Assembly (NCBI GenBank): GCA_030427865.1
Contig: JAUICK010000002.1
Location: forward strand, 248,001 to 312,000
DNA: 64,000 nt
Direction: 5' to 3'
DNA from: Bacteroidia bacterium
Lineage (GTDB): Bacteria; Bacteroidota; Bacteroidia; Flavobacteriales; Flavobacteriaceae
Numbering within the stretch: the first letter of the stretch is position 1; every line of letters starts with the position of its first letter. Made by a program: the position numbers and the translations under genes. The notes beneath the pieces are model-generated. The model had not been told where the DNA came from and did no database searches. It worked only from the letters and a program-made list of their open reading frames with translations. Below, in pieces: positions 28,092 through 35,399 of the stretch.

Positions 28092-29312
28092 TTATATATT
28101 AAAGAAATTTTCTATCATTTTATGCAATACAACTAACTCTTCTTCAGAGCATTCTGCTTTTTTATTTAAAGCAATAATTGTATTTATTAAATATTTTGTT
28201 CTTTGCAAATCGTTTCCAGATTTTGCAGCCAATTTTTCGATAAAATCGGCATTTAAATTTGTTGTACTAAGCAAATATTTTGAACGCACTTTTTCTAAAA
28301 AGTAAGCAATTTTTTTATCAACTAAATTTTTATGGTCTTGTTCTTTTAAATATAAATTTGCAATAGTTTGCGTAAATTCTACTGTTGAATTTTTTAGTGG
28401 ATGTATTATAGGAATTGGTCTTTGTTTTCTTCTTGCATTAAACAGCATAAAAAGAAGTAATCCAGCTAAAGAAACAAATAAGAACCATGTTAGGGTTAGA
28501 TGCTCTAAAAAGAATTTAAAAACAGATGAATTGTCATCTTCTTTTTTACTCTGCGAATATTTGCTCGATTTTATCTGTGGATCCCACAAAACATCGTTAT
28601 CTGGTAAATACGAAAATATATTTTCTACATATTCTGTATTATTTTTTAATAAATTGTAATTGGTAAACGCAATTGGTTGTGTGTGCAAATAAAATGTGCC
28701 TTTCCCATAATTTATTTTGATAAAATTTGGCACTTTTTCTCCATCAACTTCTATTGTACCTAATACAGTTGTGGTAGTTTTATCATATTGCAAAAAATAA
28801 TTTCTTCTAATATTTCTATCAAATTCGAAAGTGGTATTGGTAAAAGAATTATTCTTTAATTGAAATTTGCCTTTCAATTTTTTTAAAGCTGTAATAGAAT
28901 ATACTTGTTTGTCTAAATTATTTGTACTAAAATTTAACTTTGTTTTTAAAGTATCTTTAAAAAAGTTGAGCGATAAAAAGGCCGTGTTTCCTCTATCTAC
29001 AAAGCTTAAAAGCTCGGTAACACCATCGTCTGTATATTTATTAGCACTGTGTTTTATTAAAATATAATTCTTTAAAAACACAGAATCTAAATCAGATTTA
29101 AATAATAAATAATCGTAGATGTTTTCTTTAATTAAAAACACATCGTTGTTTTTAAATAAGTTTTTGGCTTCATTATAAACAATATAAGTTCCAAAAGGGC
29201 TTTTTTCTTTTTCTTTAAAATTTTCTTGCCAATTAGTTTTGTTACAGCTTATTAACACTAATAAAAGTAGGAGAGGAGCTATTTTTTTTGTTTTATGGTA
29301 AAATATCATCAT
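28092..29312 (-). CDS. DUF4350 domain-containing membrane protein
   Basis: 406 residues. A lipoprotein-like start (LLLLLVLISCNKTNW) precedes the DUF4350 domain (SPFGTYIVYNEAKNLF, FLSLNFFKDTLK), a membrane helix at about 268-290 (LTWFLFVSLAGLLLFMLFNARRKQRPIPI) and a cytoplasmic helical tail. Since a membrane helix follows, the N-terminal part should face the periplasm. DUF4350 genes accompany MoxR/DUF58 clusters widely. Its 5' end overlaps the DUF4129 gene by 4 bp. Confidence 0.88.
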   Translation of the reverse strand: MMIFYHKTKKIAPLLLLLVLISCNKTNWQENFKEKEKSPFGTYIVYNEAKNLFKNNDVFLIKENIYDYLLFKSDLDSVFLKNYILIKHSANKYTDDGVTELLSFVDRGNTAFLSLNFFKDTLKTKLNFSTNNLDKQVYSITALKKLKGKFQLKNNSFTNTTFEFDRNIRRNYFLQYDKTTTTVLGTIEVDGEKVPNFIKINYGKGTFYLHTQPIAFTNYNLLKNNTEYVENIFSYLPDNDVLWDPQIKSSKYSQSKKEDDNSSVFKFFLEHLTLTWFLFVSLAGLLLFMLFNARRKQRPIPIIHPLKNSTVEFTQTIANLYLKEQDHKNLVDKKIAYFLEKVRSKYLLSTTNLNADFIEKLAAKSGNDLQRTKYLINTIIALNKKAECSEEELVVLHKMIENFFNI

Positions 29313-30028
29313 TTTAAAGAATTTTTAAAAGATTGATATTTATTTTCTACTAACTTAAAATTGGCTTCGTCAATAGAAAACTCTCCATACCAAACATAAG
29401 AGTACACATAAGATAAGTAAGAAAATTGTTTTCTGCTATTTTCATCTTTAATTTCGAAAAGGTATTCAGAATTCGTTTTGTCTTTATGATAGTCTATTAA
29501 TTTTTTATTTGATAAGGTTTTTAAAACTGCCAAATAATAATAACGTATGGCTAATCTATACGCTTTGTTTTTAATAGCTTTTTGTAATAATCCTTCTATG
29601 TCAGTTTCATGAATATCTTCATCTTCATAAACTAACTTTTTTGCCTTTTTAGTTTTTGATTTTTTAAAATTCCAAAAGTCAATTTCCGATCCTAAAAAAG
29701 TTCTGAGAATTATAAATACAATAATAGCACCTAACAAAAATGGAAAAATATTACTGATAAAAAATAGAATAGCATCTACCATTACAGACTCCGTACGTGA
29801 GGGTGATTTTTTTTTTGTTGCTTCTTCTATTTCTTCTGTATATTGAAATTCTTTATCGTTATATTTTTCTTTTAAATTTTCTTTAAATTCTCTTTTTTTT
29901 ATATAATTTGTAGATTTTTTTTGTTGTAGAGAATCTTTTTGCGCAGATAAGTAGCTCTCTTGCATAAACTGCCCAAAACCAATGTTTGAGACAAAGAAAA
30001 GAAACACAAAAAGGAGTATTTTTCTCAT
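29309..30028 (-). CDS. DUF4129 domain-containing protein
   Basis: 239 residues. A signal peptide (MRKILLFVFLFFVSNIGFGQ) and a charged segment are followed by one membrane helix (ILFFISNIFPFLLGAIIVFIILRTF, about 87-111) and the cytoplasmic DUF4129 domain with AYRLAIRYYYLAVLKTLSNK and YVWYGEFSIDEANF. It overlaps its neighbours at both ends (1 bp with SpoIIM, 4 bp with DUF4350), showing tight coupling. Confidence 0.9.
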   Translation of the reverse strand: MRKILLFVFLFFVSNIGFGQFMQESYLSAQKDSLQQKKSTNYIKKREFKENLKEKYNDKEFQYTEEIEEATKKKSPSRTESVMVDAILFFISNIFPFLLGAIIVFIILRTFLGSEIDFWNFKKSKTKKAKKLVYEDEDIHETDIEGLLQKAIKNKAYRLAIRYYYLAVLKTLSNKKLIDYHKDKTNSEYLFEIKDENSRKQFSYLSYVYSYVWYGEFSIDEANFKLVENKYQSFKNSLK

Positions 30029-30993
30029 TAACGCAATTGGTATTTGTTAGCTACCTTAAATGGTAAAACTAAATAATAATAGCTAATAGAACACAACGAA
30101 AAACCTATAATAACAAAGCATAGAATTGTAGGCATTGTATTAGAATATCTTGTAATATAACCTTCTAAAAAAGCAGCTATCAAAGTAAAAGGTATTGTGC
30201 TTATAAAAATATAAAAAGCGGCTTTCATGCCTCTTTTAAAAGATTCTAATCGTTTAAAAGCTCCAGGAAACAAAATACTTGCTCCAATAATATAACCAGC
30301 AGCAGCTTCTATAATCATGCTAAAAATTTCGTAAGTTCCATGAATCCAAATTCCTTTTAAACTATCAAACAAACTATTGTGTTGGTAAAAGAAAGCTTGA
30401 AAAACAGCTACCATTATTGCATTGTATACTACATAAAAGCCTGTACCAATTCCTAAAAACAATCCCGAGAGAAACATGTTTAATCCTACTCTTTGATTGT
30501 TGTCGTAAATGCCAATAAATGTGCCCCAATTACTGCCGCTTTTATAAATAGCCATGGCATCTCCGCTTTCAATATTCTCTAAAGTAGTATCTACATAATG
30601 GTTTCCTAAAATTTGTCTTGCAAAGGTATCATCATTAAAAGTAGATAATAATCCGATTAAAAAACAGCAGAAAAAGATAATAAATGATAAATAAATAAAT
30701 TTTCTGTATTGATAACAGAGTAGAGGTACTTTATCAAAAAAGAAGTATAAGAACACATTTTTATTTCTTCTTTTAGCATGATACACCTTGTCGAAACTTG
30801 ATTTTGCTAACTTATTTAGATATTGAGTAACCTTACTTTTTGGGTAATAAGTTTGTGCATATACCAAATCATTCATGATTTTTATATGCAAGTTGGCTAT
30901 ATCATCAGGACTTTTTTTCTCTTTATTTGAAATTACTTGTTCAAATTCAAGCCATTTTTCTTTATTTTGCTTTATAAAAGCGACCTCTCTCAT
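30028..30993 (-). CDS. Stage II sporulation protein M (SpoIIM) family membrane protein
   Basis: 321 residues. A cytoplasmic ~95-residue N-terminus (MREVAFIKQNKEKWLEFEQVI) precedes about five membrane helices, with the family blocks GSNWGTFIGIYDNNQRVGLNMFL, FYVVYNAIMVAVFQAFFYQH and WIHGTYEIFSMIIEAAAGY. This is the DUF95/SpoIIM family, here in a non-sporulating organism, so the name reflects homology only. It is the first gene of the MoxR cluster and is divergent from the RDD gene with a gap of only 22 bp. Confidence 0.92.
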   Translation of the reverse strand: MREVAFIKQNKEKWLEFEQVISNKEKKSPDDIANLHIKIMNDLVYAQTYYPKSKVTQYLNKLAKSSFDKVYHAKRRNKNVFLYFFFDKVPLLCYQYRKFIYLSFIIFFCCFLIGLLSTFNDDTFARQILGNHYVDTTLENIESGDAMAIYKSGSNWGTFIGIYDNNQRVGLNMFLSGLFLGIGTGFYVVYNAIMVAVFQAFFYQHNSLFDSLKGIWIHGTYEIFSMIIEAAAGYIIGASILFPGAFKRLESFKRGMKAAFYIFISTIPFTLIAAFLEGYITRYSNTMPTILCFVIIGFSLCSISYYYLVLPFKVANKYQLR

Positions 30994-31015
30994 TCAGAGC
31001 GAATTTACATATTGC

Positions 31016-31828
31016 ATGAAAAGACTCCAAATAAAAACCGCACAAAATGTAAACATTAATTTTACCCTTGCAAATGTTGGGCAAAGACTACTGGCATTTG
31101 TAATTGATAATGTGTTAAAATTTGCATATCTCTATTTTGCTATTAATATCTTAAACTTTAGAATGTTTGAAGCAGCAGTTGGTGGCGATAATTGGTCTAT
31201 ACGTGCCATAGATGTTATGATATTTTTGCCTATAACTTTTTATTCTTTATATTCAGAATTGCTAATGAACGGGCAAACCATTGGAAAAAAACTGATGCAT
31301 TTAAAAGTAATTAATATAGAAGGTTTTAAACCATCTACAACCGATTTTGTGATGCGTTGGTTTTTAAGAGTGATAGATTTTAATTTATTTATGCTCTTGT
31401 TTGTGTATATTATTTCTTTAGGGTTAGGAAATTATGATGCATTATTATGGTTAATTTTTTTATTAGGAAAGATGGTTGGTTTCTTTTTAATATTGTTTAC
31501 TAACAAGAATCAGCGGTTTGGAGATATTATTGGAAATACTGTTGTAATTTATTTAAAAGACGAAGTGAAATTCTCTGAGACTATTTTAGAAAATATTTCT
31601 GAAACTTATACACCAACTTACCCAAATGTAATTCGTTTATCTGATAATGATGCAAGAATTATAAAAAATACTTTTCAGAGTGCTAGAAAATTTAAAGATT
31701 ATAAAACACTTATTAAGCTAAGAACAAAAATACAAGAGGTTACAGAAATTAAATCTGTACATAAAAGCGACACAGAGTTTATAGACACTGTTTTAAAAGA
31801 TTATAATTATTATACTCAGAATATGTAA
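31016..31828 (+). CDS. RDD family membrane protein
   Basis: 270 residues from the ATG at 31016 (MKRLQIKTAQNVNINFTL). A longer in-frame extension to 30875 would run antisense into spoIIM and is rejected. The RDD domain begins ANVGQRLLAFVIDN and has about four membrane helices with NGQTIGKKLMHLKVI and NKNQRFGDIIGNTVVIYL. The cytoplasmic tail (~75 residues) is helical. RDD genes commonly sit beside SpoIIM/MoxR/DUF58 clusters, as here, suggesting a shared membrane-quality role. Confidence 0.9.
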   Translation: MKRLQIKTAQNVNINFTLANVGQRLLAFVIDNVLKFAYLYFAINILNFRMFEAAVGGDNWSIRAIDVMIFLPITFYSLYSELLMNGQTIGKKLMHLKVINIEGFKPSTTDFVMRWFLRVIDFNLFMLLFVYIISLGLGNYDALLWLIFLLGKMVGFFLILFTNKNQRFGDIIGNTVVIYLKDEVKFSETILENISETYTPTYPNVIRLSDNDARIIKNTFQSARKFKDYKTLIKLRTKIQEVTEIKSVHKSDTEFIDTVLKDYNYYTQNM

Positions 31829-31892
31829 GTTACAAAAAATGAGAATAAAAAATATTTACTTAACATAATATAAATTATAGTACATTTTATAA

Positions 31893-31993
31893 CAATTAGC
31901 GTAATAGCGCTTTTAGGCGATATTTGACATAATTGCAGATATAACTATAACGTTTTTAGACTTATATCGACAGTAATTATGACAAGCTAATTG
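31893..31993. repeat. Imperfect inverted repeat bounded by CAATTAGC / GCTAATTG
   Basis: 8-bp perfect terminal inverted repeats enclose ~85 bp, within which GATAT elements sit at nearly equal distances (25-26 bases) from each end. The function is unknown. It could be a folded recombination site or a non-autonomous element. Confidence 0.45.
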
Positions 31994-32030
31994 TATCTTC
32001 GTTAGAATAATTTAGATGTGTAACTATAAT

Positions 32031-32060
32031 TTGCCATTATTTGCCATTATTTGCCATTAT
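32031..32060. repeat. Tandem repeat (TTGCCATTAT)x3
   Basis: Three perfect consecutive copies of a 10-base unit, preceded by TAACTATAAT and followed by GTAAAAT. No reading frame that I trust crosses it, so phase variation of a protein is unlikely. Confidence 0.9.
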
Positions 32061-32468
32061 GTAAAATTGCGGCTACCAAACGCTCGATTGTTTTATAAAA
32101 TCAAATTGTTATCACAATTTATTTTACACACAATTATCCATCGCTTGCCAACGCCAAAAAAAGCAAATGCTTTTGGCTTCGTATTTATAATTCGTTTGTA
32201 ATTGAAATTCTCGTTGCAAAAAGTTTTCAGAAACTTCTCGTTAGCATTGCGCAAGAGTACAAAATTTTCCCTTGCTCAAATCCTTGCTTAAAAATTTCTG
32301 TACACTTGCTTTATTCTTACTTCCATTAGAATATTCTTTTAATCGTAACTCCTAATATTATGTAAAATAGAAGTTGAAACTATGAAACTTCTTAAGGTTT
32401 TATTTATATTTTTTTCTTGATAAAAAAAGAAACAAAAAAATCAAGACTGCATACTCACGCACGTTAAG

Positions 32469-32490
32469 AAAAGGTCTGATAGACCTTTTT
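32469..32490 (-). terminator. Terminator-like hairpin
   Basis: A perfect 9-bp stem AAAAGGTCT / AGACCTTTT with a 3-base loop has T runs in both directions. It lies ~200 bp downstream of the minus-strand winged-helix gene pair, so it may end that transcript; it could also work on the plus strand. Confidence 0.55.
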
Positions 32491-32686
32491 AGTAAGTGAT
32501 AGCTTGCCGCGTTGGTGAAACAATTAACGGTTCGTTTCACTATATTTTAGGAAACATTGTAACTAACCAAGACTAATAAAGAAAATATCTTAAAAAGCAG
32601 TAAAACCAATAAAAACAGTAACTAAATACCTAAAATATGGTCGCTCCACTCACCTATTGTTTTAGCCAAAGTTTTATGAGGTCGTT

Positions 32687-33649
32687 TTAAGACAGTGTTC
32701 TAATTATTTCTCCCAATAAAACATCTAAATCGCTACTGAAGTTAACTTGCGTTTTAGTTGGAAGAATTTCTTTTCTTCTAATATGTGTATGTAAAAATGA
32801 ATCAGCAATTTTTCTTGAAGATTTATCTAAATGCACCATTGAATCCTTAAAACTTTTTGTACCATAACTTCCAGAAACTTCTGAAAAAGATTTTTTGTTA
32901 AAAATTGGAGGAATATGGTCAGTTATCGCTCTTGTTAACATCCCTACTGCAAAATAGCATTTAGTTGAGTAAACAATATTTAATTCTTCACATTTTCTAA
33001 TAAGTTTAGATAAATCAAACTTTTCCTTACCAATTTTTCGTAACTGTTTTATTCGTTCAGGATCAACAAATACTGAACCTTCTCCTAAATCTTTATTTTC
33101 TTTTTTAACTTGGTCAATGATGTAATCAGAATGACCTTTCTCATCATATATTAGATTCCCTATTTCATCAACCCACATAAAACCAATCTTTCTATCTTTA
33201 TGAATTTCGTTCGGCGTTTTTTTAATTTCTTTATCTAAATATTTACTCCAAGATTTCATAATGGTTATGAATCTTGTAGGTTCAATATCTAATTTAAAAG
33301 TGCTAATAATATAAGTGGCACTTTGCTTTTGGTTTTTGCCATTATTTAAAATCCTCTGATAATCCTTAAAAACACTATTGTTTGTAATTGAAATCTTAAT
33401 TACACCTTCAATAGTTCCGCCTTTTTTCAAAAAGTCATTATAAGTTTGACTTATTCTCAATTGATTGTTATCATAAACTTCTATTACACCGATATAAATA
33501 AGAAAATTTAAGGCTTTTCTAACATATGGAGGTGTTTTGTTTATCGCATCTATGATTTTATTCTCTGTAATATTATTTTCCTTTTCGAATAAACACAGGT
33601 AGTCTAAAATTTCTTCGCAAACTGTAAATGATGGTGATACTAATTTCAT
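32687..33649 (-). CDS. Winged-helix protein with C-terminal R-x4-H (possible HEPN-like) domain
   Basis: 320 residues; I do not recognise a named family with certainty. The N-terminal ~75 residues look like a winged helix (FTVCEEILDYLCLFEKENN, TPPYVRKALNFLIYIGVIEVYD). The C-terminal ~115 residues read LSKLIRKCEELNIVYSTKCY, then MLTRAITDHIPP, FNKKSFSEVSGSYG, then ADSFLHTHIRRKE. Arg240-x4-His245 fits the R-x4-6-H motif of HEPN ribonucleases, and the local helix pattern resembles DUF4145-like HEPN domains; this is inference. No signal or membrane segment is seen. It follows the gene at 33656-34408 by 6 bp in the same direction, in an accessory region next to repeats. A defence or toxin role is possible. 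Confidence 0.72.
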   Translation of the reverse strand: MKLVSPSFTVCEEILDYLCLFEKENNITENKIIDAINKTPPYVRKALNFLIYIGVIEVYDNNQLRISQTYNDFLKKGGTIEGVIKISITNNSVFKDYQRILNNGKNQKQSATYIISTFKLDIEPTRFITIMKSWSKYLDKEIKKTPNEIHKDRKIGFMWVDEIGNLIYDEKGHSDYIIDQVKKENKDLGEGSVFVDPERIKQLRKIGKEKFDLSKLIRKCEELNIVYSTKCYFAVGMLTRAITDHIPPIFNKKSFSEVSGSYGTKSFKDSMVHLDKSSRKIADSFLHTHIRRKEILPTKTQVNFSSDLDVLLGEIIRTLS

Positions 33650-33655
33650 TTAACT

Positions 33656-34408
33656 CTAAAGTTTTTTCTTAACTTTTTTCAACATAGCATCAACGATCAA
33701 CAAATCTTCTTCCTCCTTAATAACTATCTGGGAATCCATTCCTGGTCCTATTATATGTACAATGAAATCTGTTGGCTCTTTTTCTATTCTACTTGTATTG
33801 TCATTTTTATTTTCTATATGTAATATTTGAGCTGTAGGTTTTTCAGTATTATATGGATTGGTAAAATTTGTATTTACTGGTAATGTATCTGAAATGTCAT
33901 CTTCTATTTCAGTAAATTCCTCTTCTGTTTCATCTTCATTAGTATTTGTTAAATTATTGTTATCATCTAAAAGATTCAAATATTTCAATCCACTAACAAA
34001 ATATTTCGAAACTGGTGTTGCTTGTTTTTCTTCAACATCATATTCGCGAATTAGTAATTTTGGCAACATACTAACTGGTAGTTCAGCCCCCTTGAATCTT
34101 TCATAGAGCTTAAGAAATATAGCAGGTTTCAAAAACGCATCCTTTTCAAACTTTTTACGTTCTTCTTCGGTATAGGCATTCTTAATTAACTTATATAACT
34201 CACTAACTTGTAACTTCCCTCTTTCATTTGTAATTAATTCATATTTTACAGTTGTTCCAATTTTAGTTCCAAATGCACCAGACATTTTTAGCCCCATTTT
34301 GTGTGCACAAGACTCTCTATCGCAACTACCTCCTAATGACGATACAGCTTCAGCTAGTTCTAAAGAATTTTTAAAAGTTCCTTTTGGATAATCTACAATT
34401 TTAGGCAT
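33656..34408 (-). CDS. Accessory winged-helix-like protein of unknown function
   Basis: 250 residues. The N-terminal ~150 residues look like two helix-turn-helix-like units (SLELAEAVSSLGGSCDRESC and LPKLLIREYDVEEKQATPVS). An acidic, Asn-rich linker (about 160-200) and a short C-terminal strand-helix unit (SQIVIKEEEDLLIVDAMLKK) follow. The overall layout is reminiscent of DUF5343-type accessory proteins, but I cannot confirm it. It is first in a two-gene operon with the R-x4-H protein. No close functional clue exists in the sequence. Confidence 0.7.
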   Translation of the reverse strand: MPKIVDYPKGTFKNSLELAEAVSSLGGSCDRESCAHKMGLKMSGAFGTKIGTTVKYELITNERGKLQVSELYKLIKNAYTEEERKKFEKDAFLKPAIFLKLYERFKGAELPVSMLPKLLIREYDVEEKQATPVSKYFVSGLKYLNLLDDNNNLTNTNEDETEEEFTEIEDDISDTLPVNTNFTNPYNTEKPTAQILHIENKNDNTSRIEKEPTDFIVHIIGPGMDSQIVIKEEEDLLIVDAMLKKVKKKL

Positions 34409-34638
34409 ATCTTATAATTTTGGTTAAATATACATAAAAAGAATTAAGGTATTAAATTAACACTTTAAAAAGTTATTAACTTTTTATTAATACTTATTAT
34501 AGTAATATAATGAGAAATAAATTATTATTTCTATGTTTTACAATATTTTACATAAATACTTTTTATCTAAAAAAATACAAATAGCTTTAAAAATATAAAG
34601 ATATAATTTCATTTTAGAAAAAAATATAACTGTATTAT

Positions 34639-34920
34639 TTCCATTTCACACACATTCCACTACTCTCCTATTGTCGTTTCGCGTAAAGAGTGTTCCATTA
34701 ACTTTGTAAAAGAAGCTTTAGAGAAGAAAACTTTTAAAAGAAAAATCAGCAAATGAAACTATTGCTTTTACCAAAGCAAAGTAACATAATGCTGACCATT
34801 ATAATACATTTTATAATATTGGTTTATCCAGTGGATGAAGCGATATTATAAGAATGATGGCGCGCTGGCGATTAACGTGTGTATTCTATGTAGCTATAAT
34901 GATACTATGCAAAATAGAGC
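34639..34920 (+). repeat. Intergenic repeat, copy A
   Basis: Begins TTCCATTTCACACACATT and continues through ATTGTCGTTTCG, GTAAAGAGTGTTCCATTAAC, a TAACTTTG box, a hairpin TTGCTTT-TACC-AAAGCAA, and ends TAGCTATAATG ... TATGCAAAATAGAGC. It is directly repeated with differences as copy B (35164) and, 5' part only, copy C (41086). TAACTTTG fits a -7 promoter element, so a short plus-strand RNA is possible. Confidence 0.75.
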
Positions 34921-35163
34921 CTCTCATATAAATTGAATATTCTGAACTATTTACACAGAAATTTTCAAATAAGAGAATAAGATGAACTTAACAATTCTGT
35001 CAAGAGTTCCATCTCTAGCGTCTGATTGAGACAAATCTAAAACCCTAATTATTTTATTTATATCTGACATTTATCTTAACTCCCTAATATTTATTTAAAT
35101 ACATAGTAATATACTCAATATGTTTTAACAATAAATATAGAGTTTTTAACAATTGTTAATCAA

Positions 35164-35394
35164 TTCCATTTCACACACATTACTCTACTCTCATATTGTC
35201 GTTTCGTGTAAAGAGTGTTCCATTAACTTTGGAAAAAGAAACTTTGGAGAAGAAAACTCTAAAAAAAACAGTAAACTTAACTATTGCTTTTACGCAAGCA
35301 AAGTTAAATAAAGCAAAACATTACAGGACAAATATTGTCATTGGTATTTTGTGAGAGAAACCCATTTGATAGCTATAATGTAGTATTATGCAAA
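35164..35394 (+). repeat. Intergenic repeat, copy B
   Basis: Same order of blocks as copy A: TTCCATTTCACACACATT, ATTGTCGTTTCG, GTAAAGAGTGTTCCATTAAC, TAACTTTG, hairpin TTGCTT-TTACGC-AAGCAA, and the end motif TAGCTATAATG ... TATGCAAATAAAC. It is shorter than A in the middle. It marks the left boundary of the ABC-protease/LytTR module. Confidence 0.78.
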
Positions 35395-35399
35395 TAAAC

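Larger units (their letters stand above)
31829..32686. other. Gene-free stretch with repeats and a terminator-like hairpin
   Basis: No credible coding frame was found in these ~860 bp on either strand. They hold a 100-bp segment bounded by CAATTAGC / GCTAATTG (31893-31993), three tandem copies of TTGCCATTAT (32031-32060), a boundary-like motif TATGTAAAATAGAAG (about 32360) and a terminator-like hairpin (32469-32490). The A+T-rich, repeat-laden character marks the left edge of an accessory region. Confidence 0.6.
34409..35399. other. Gene-free stretch holding two copies of an intergenic repeat
   Basis: About 990 bp without a supportable gene. The first ~230 bp are very A+T rich and should contain the promoter of the winged-helix operon (a TATATTTA box sits just before its start on the minus strand). 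The rest is repeat copy A (34639-34920), a unique spacer, and repeat copy B (35164-35394), which ends against the stop codon of the ABC-protease gene. Confidence 0.65.

Noticed and set aside
30875..31015. Upstream extension of the RDD protein
   Set aside because: It overlaps the 5' end of the divergent SpoIIM gene and adds Ser/Phe-rich sequence unlike the family; the ATG at 31016 fits the RDD start.
31893..31993. Inverted-repeat segment considered as an integron attC site
   Set aside because: No pair of RYYYAAC/GTTRRRY core sites in the right arrangement, and no integrase gene in the window; left as an unexplained repeat.
32031..32060. Tandem 10-mers considered as a CRISPR fragment
   Set aside because: The units are contiguous without spacers and too short; no cas gene is present anywhere in the window.
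32016..32201. 61-codon open frame spanning the TTGCCATTAT tandem repeats
   Set aside because: It arises from repeat and A+T-rich sequence, has no recognisable protein pattern or promoter, and overlaps the boundary motifs.
31829..32686. Possible tRNA or other known RNA gene as an island attachment target
   Set aside because: No cloverleaf, T-loop GTTCRA block or CCA-type end was found by eye in the gene-free stretches.
34753..34851. Small open frame (32 residues, MKLLLLPKQ...) inside repeat copy A, considered as a bacteriocin-like peptide
   Set aside because: The frame is not kept in copy B, which lacks the ATG and has different phase, and it has no GG-type leader. The conserved feature is the RNA hairpin, not the peptide.
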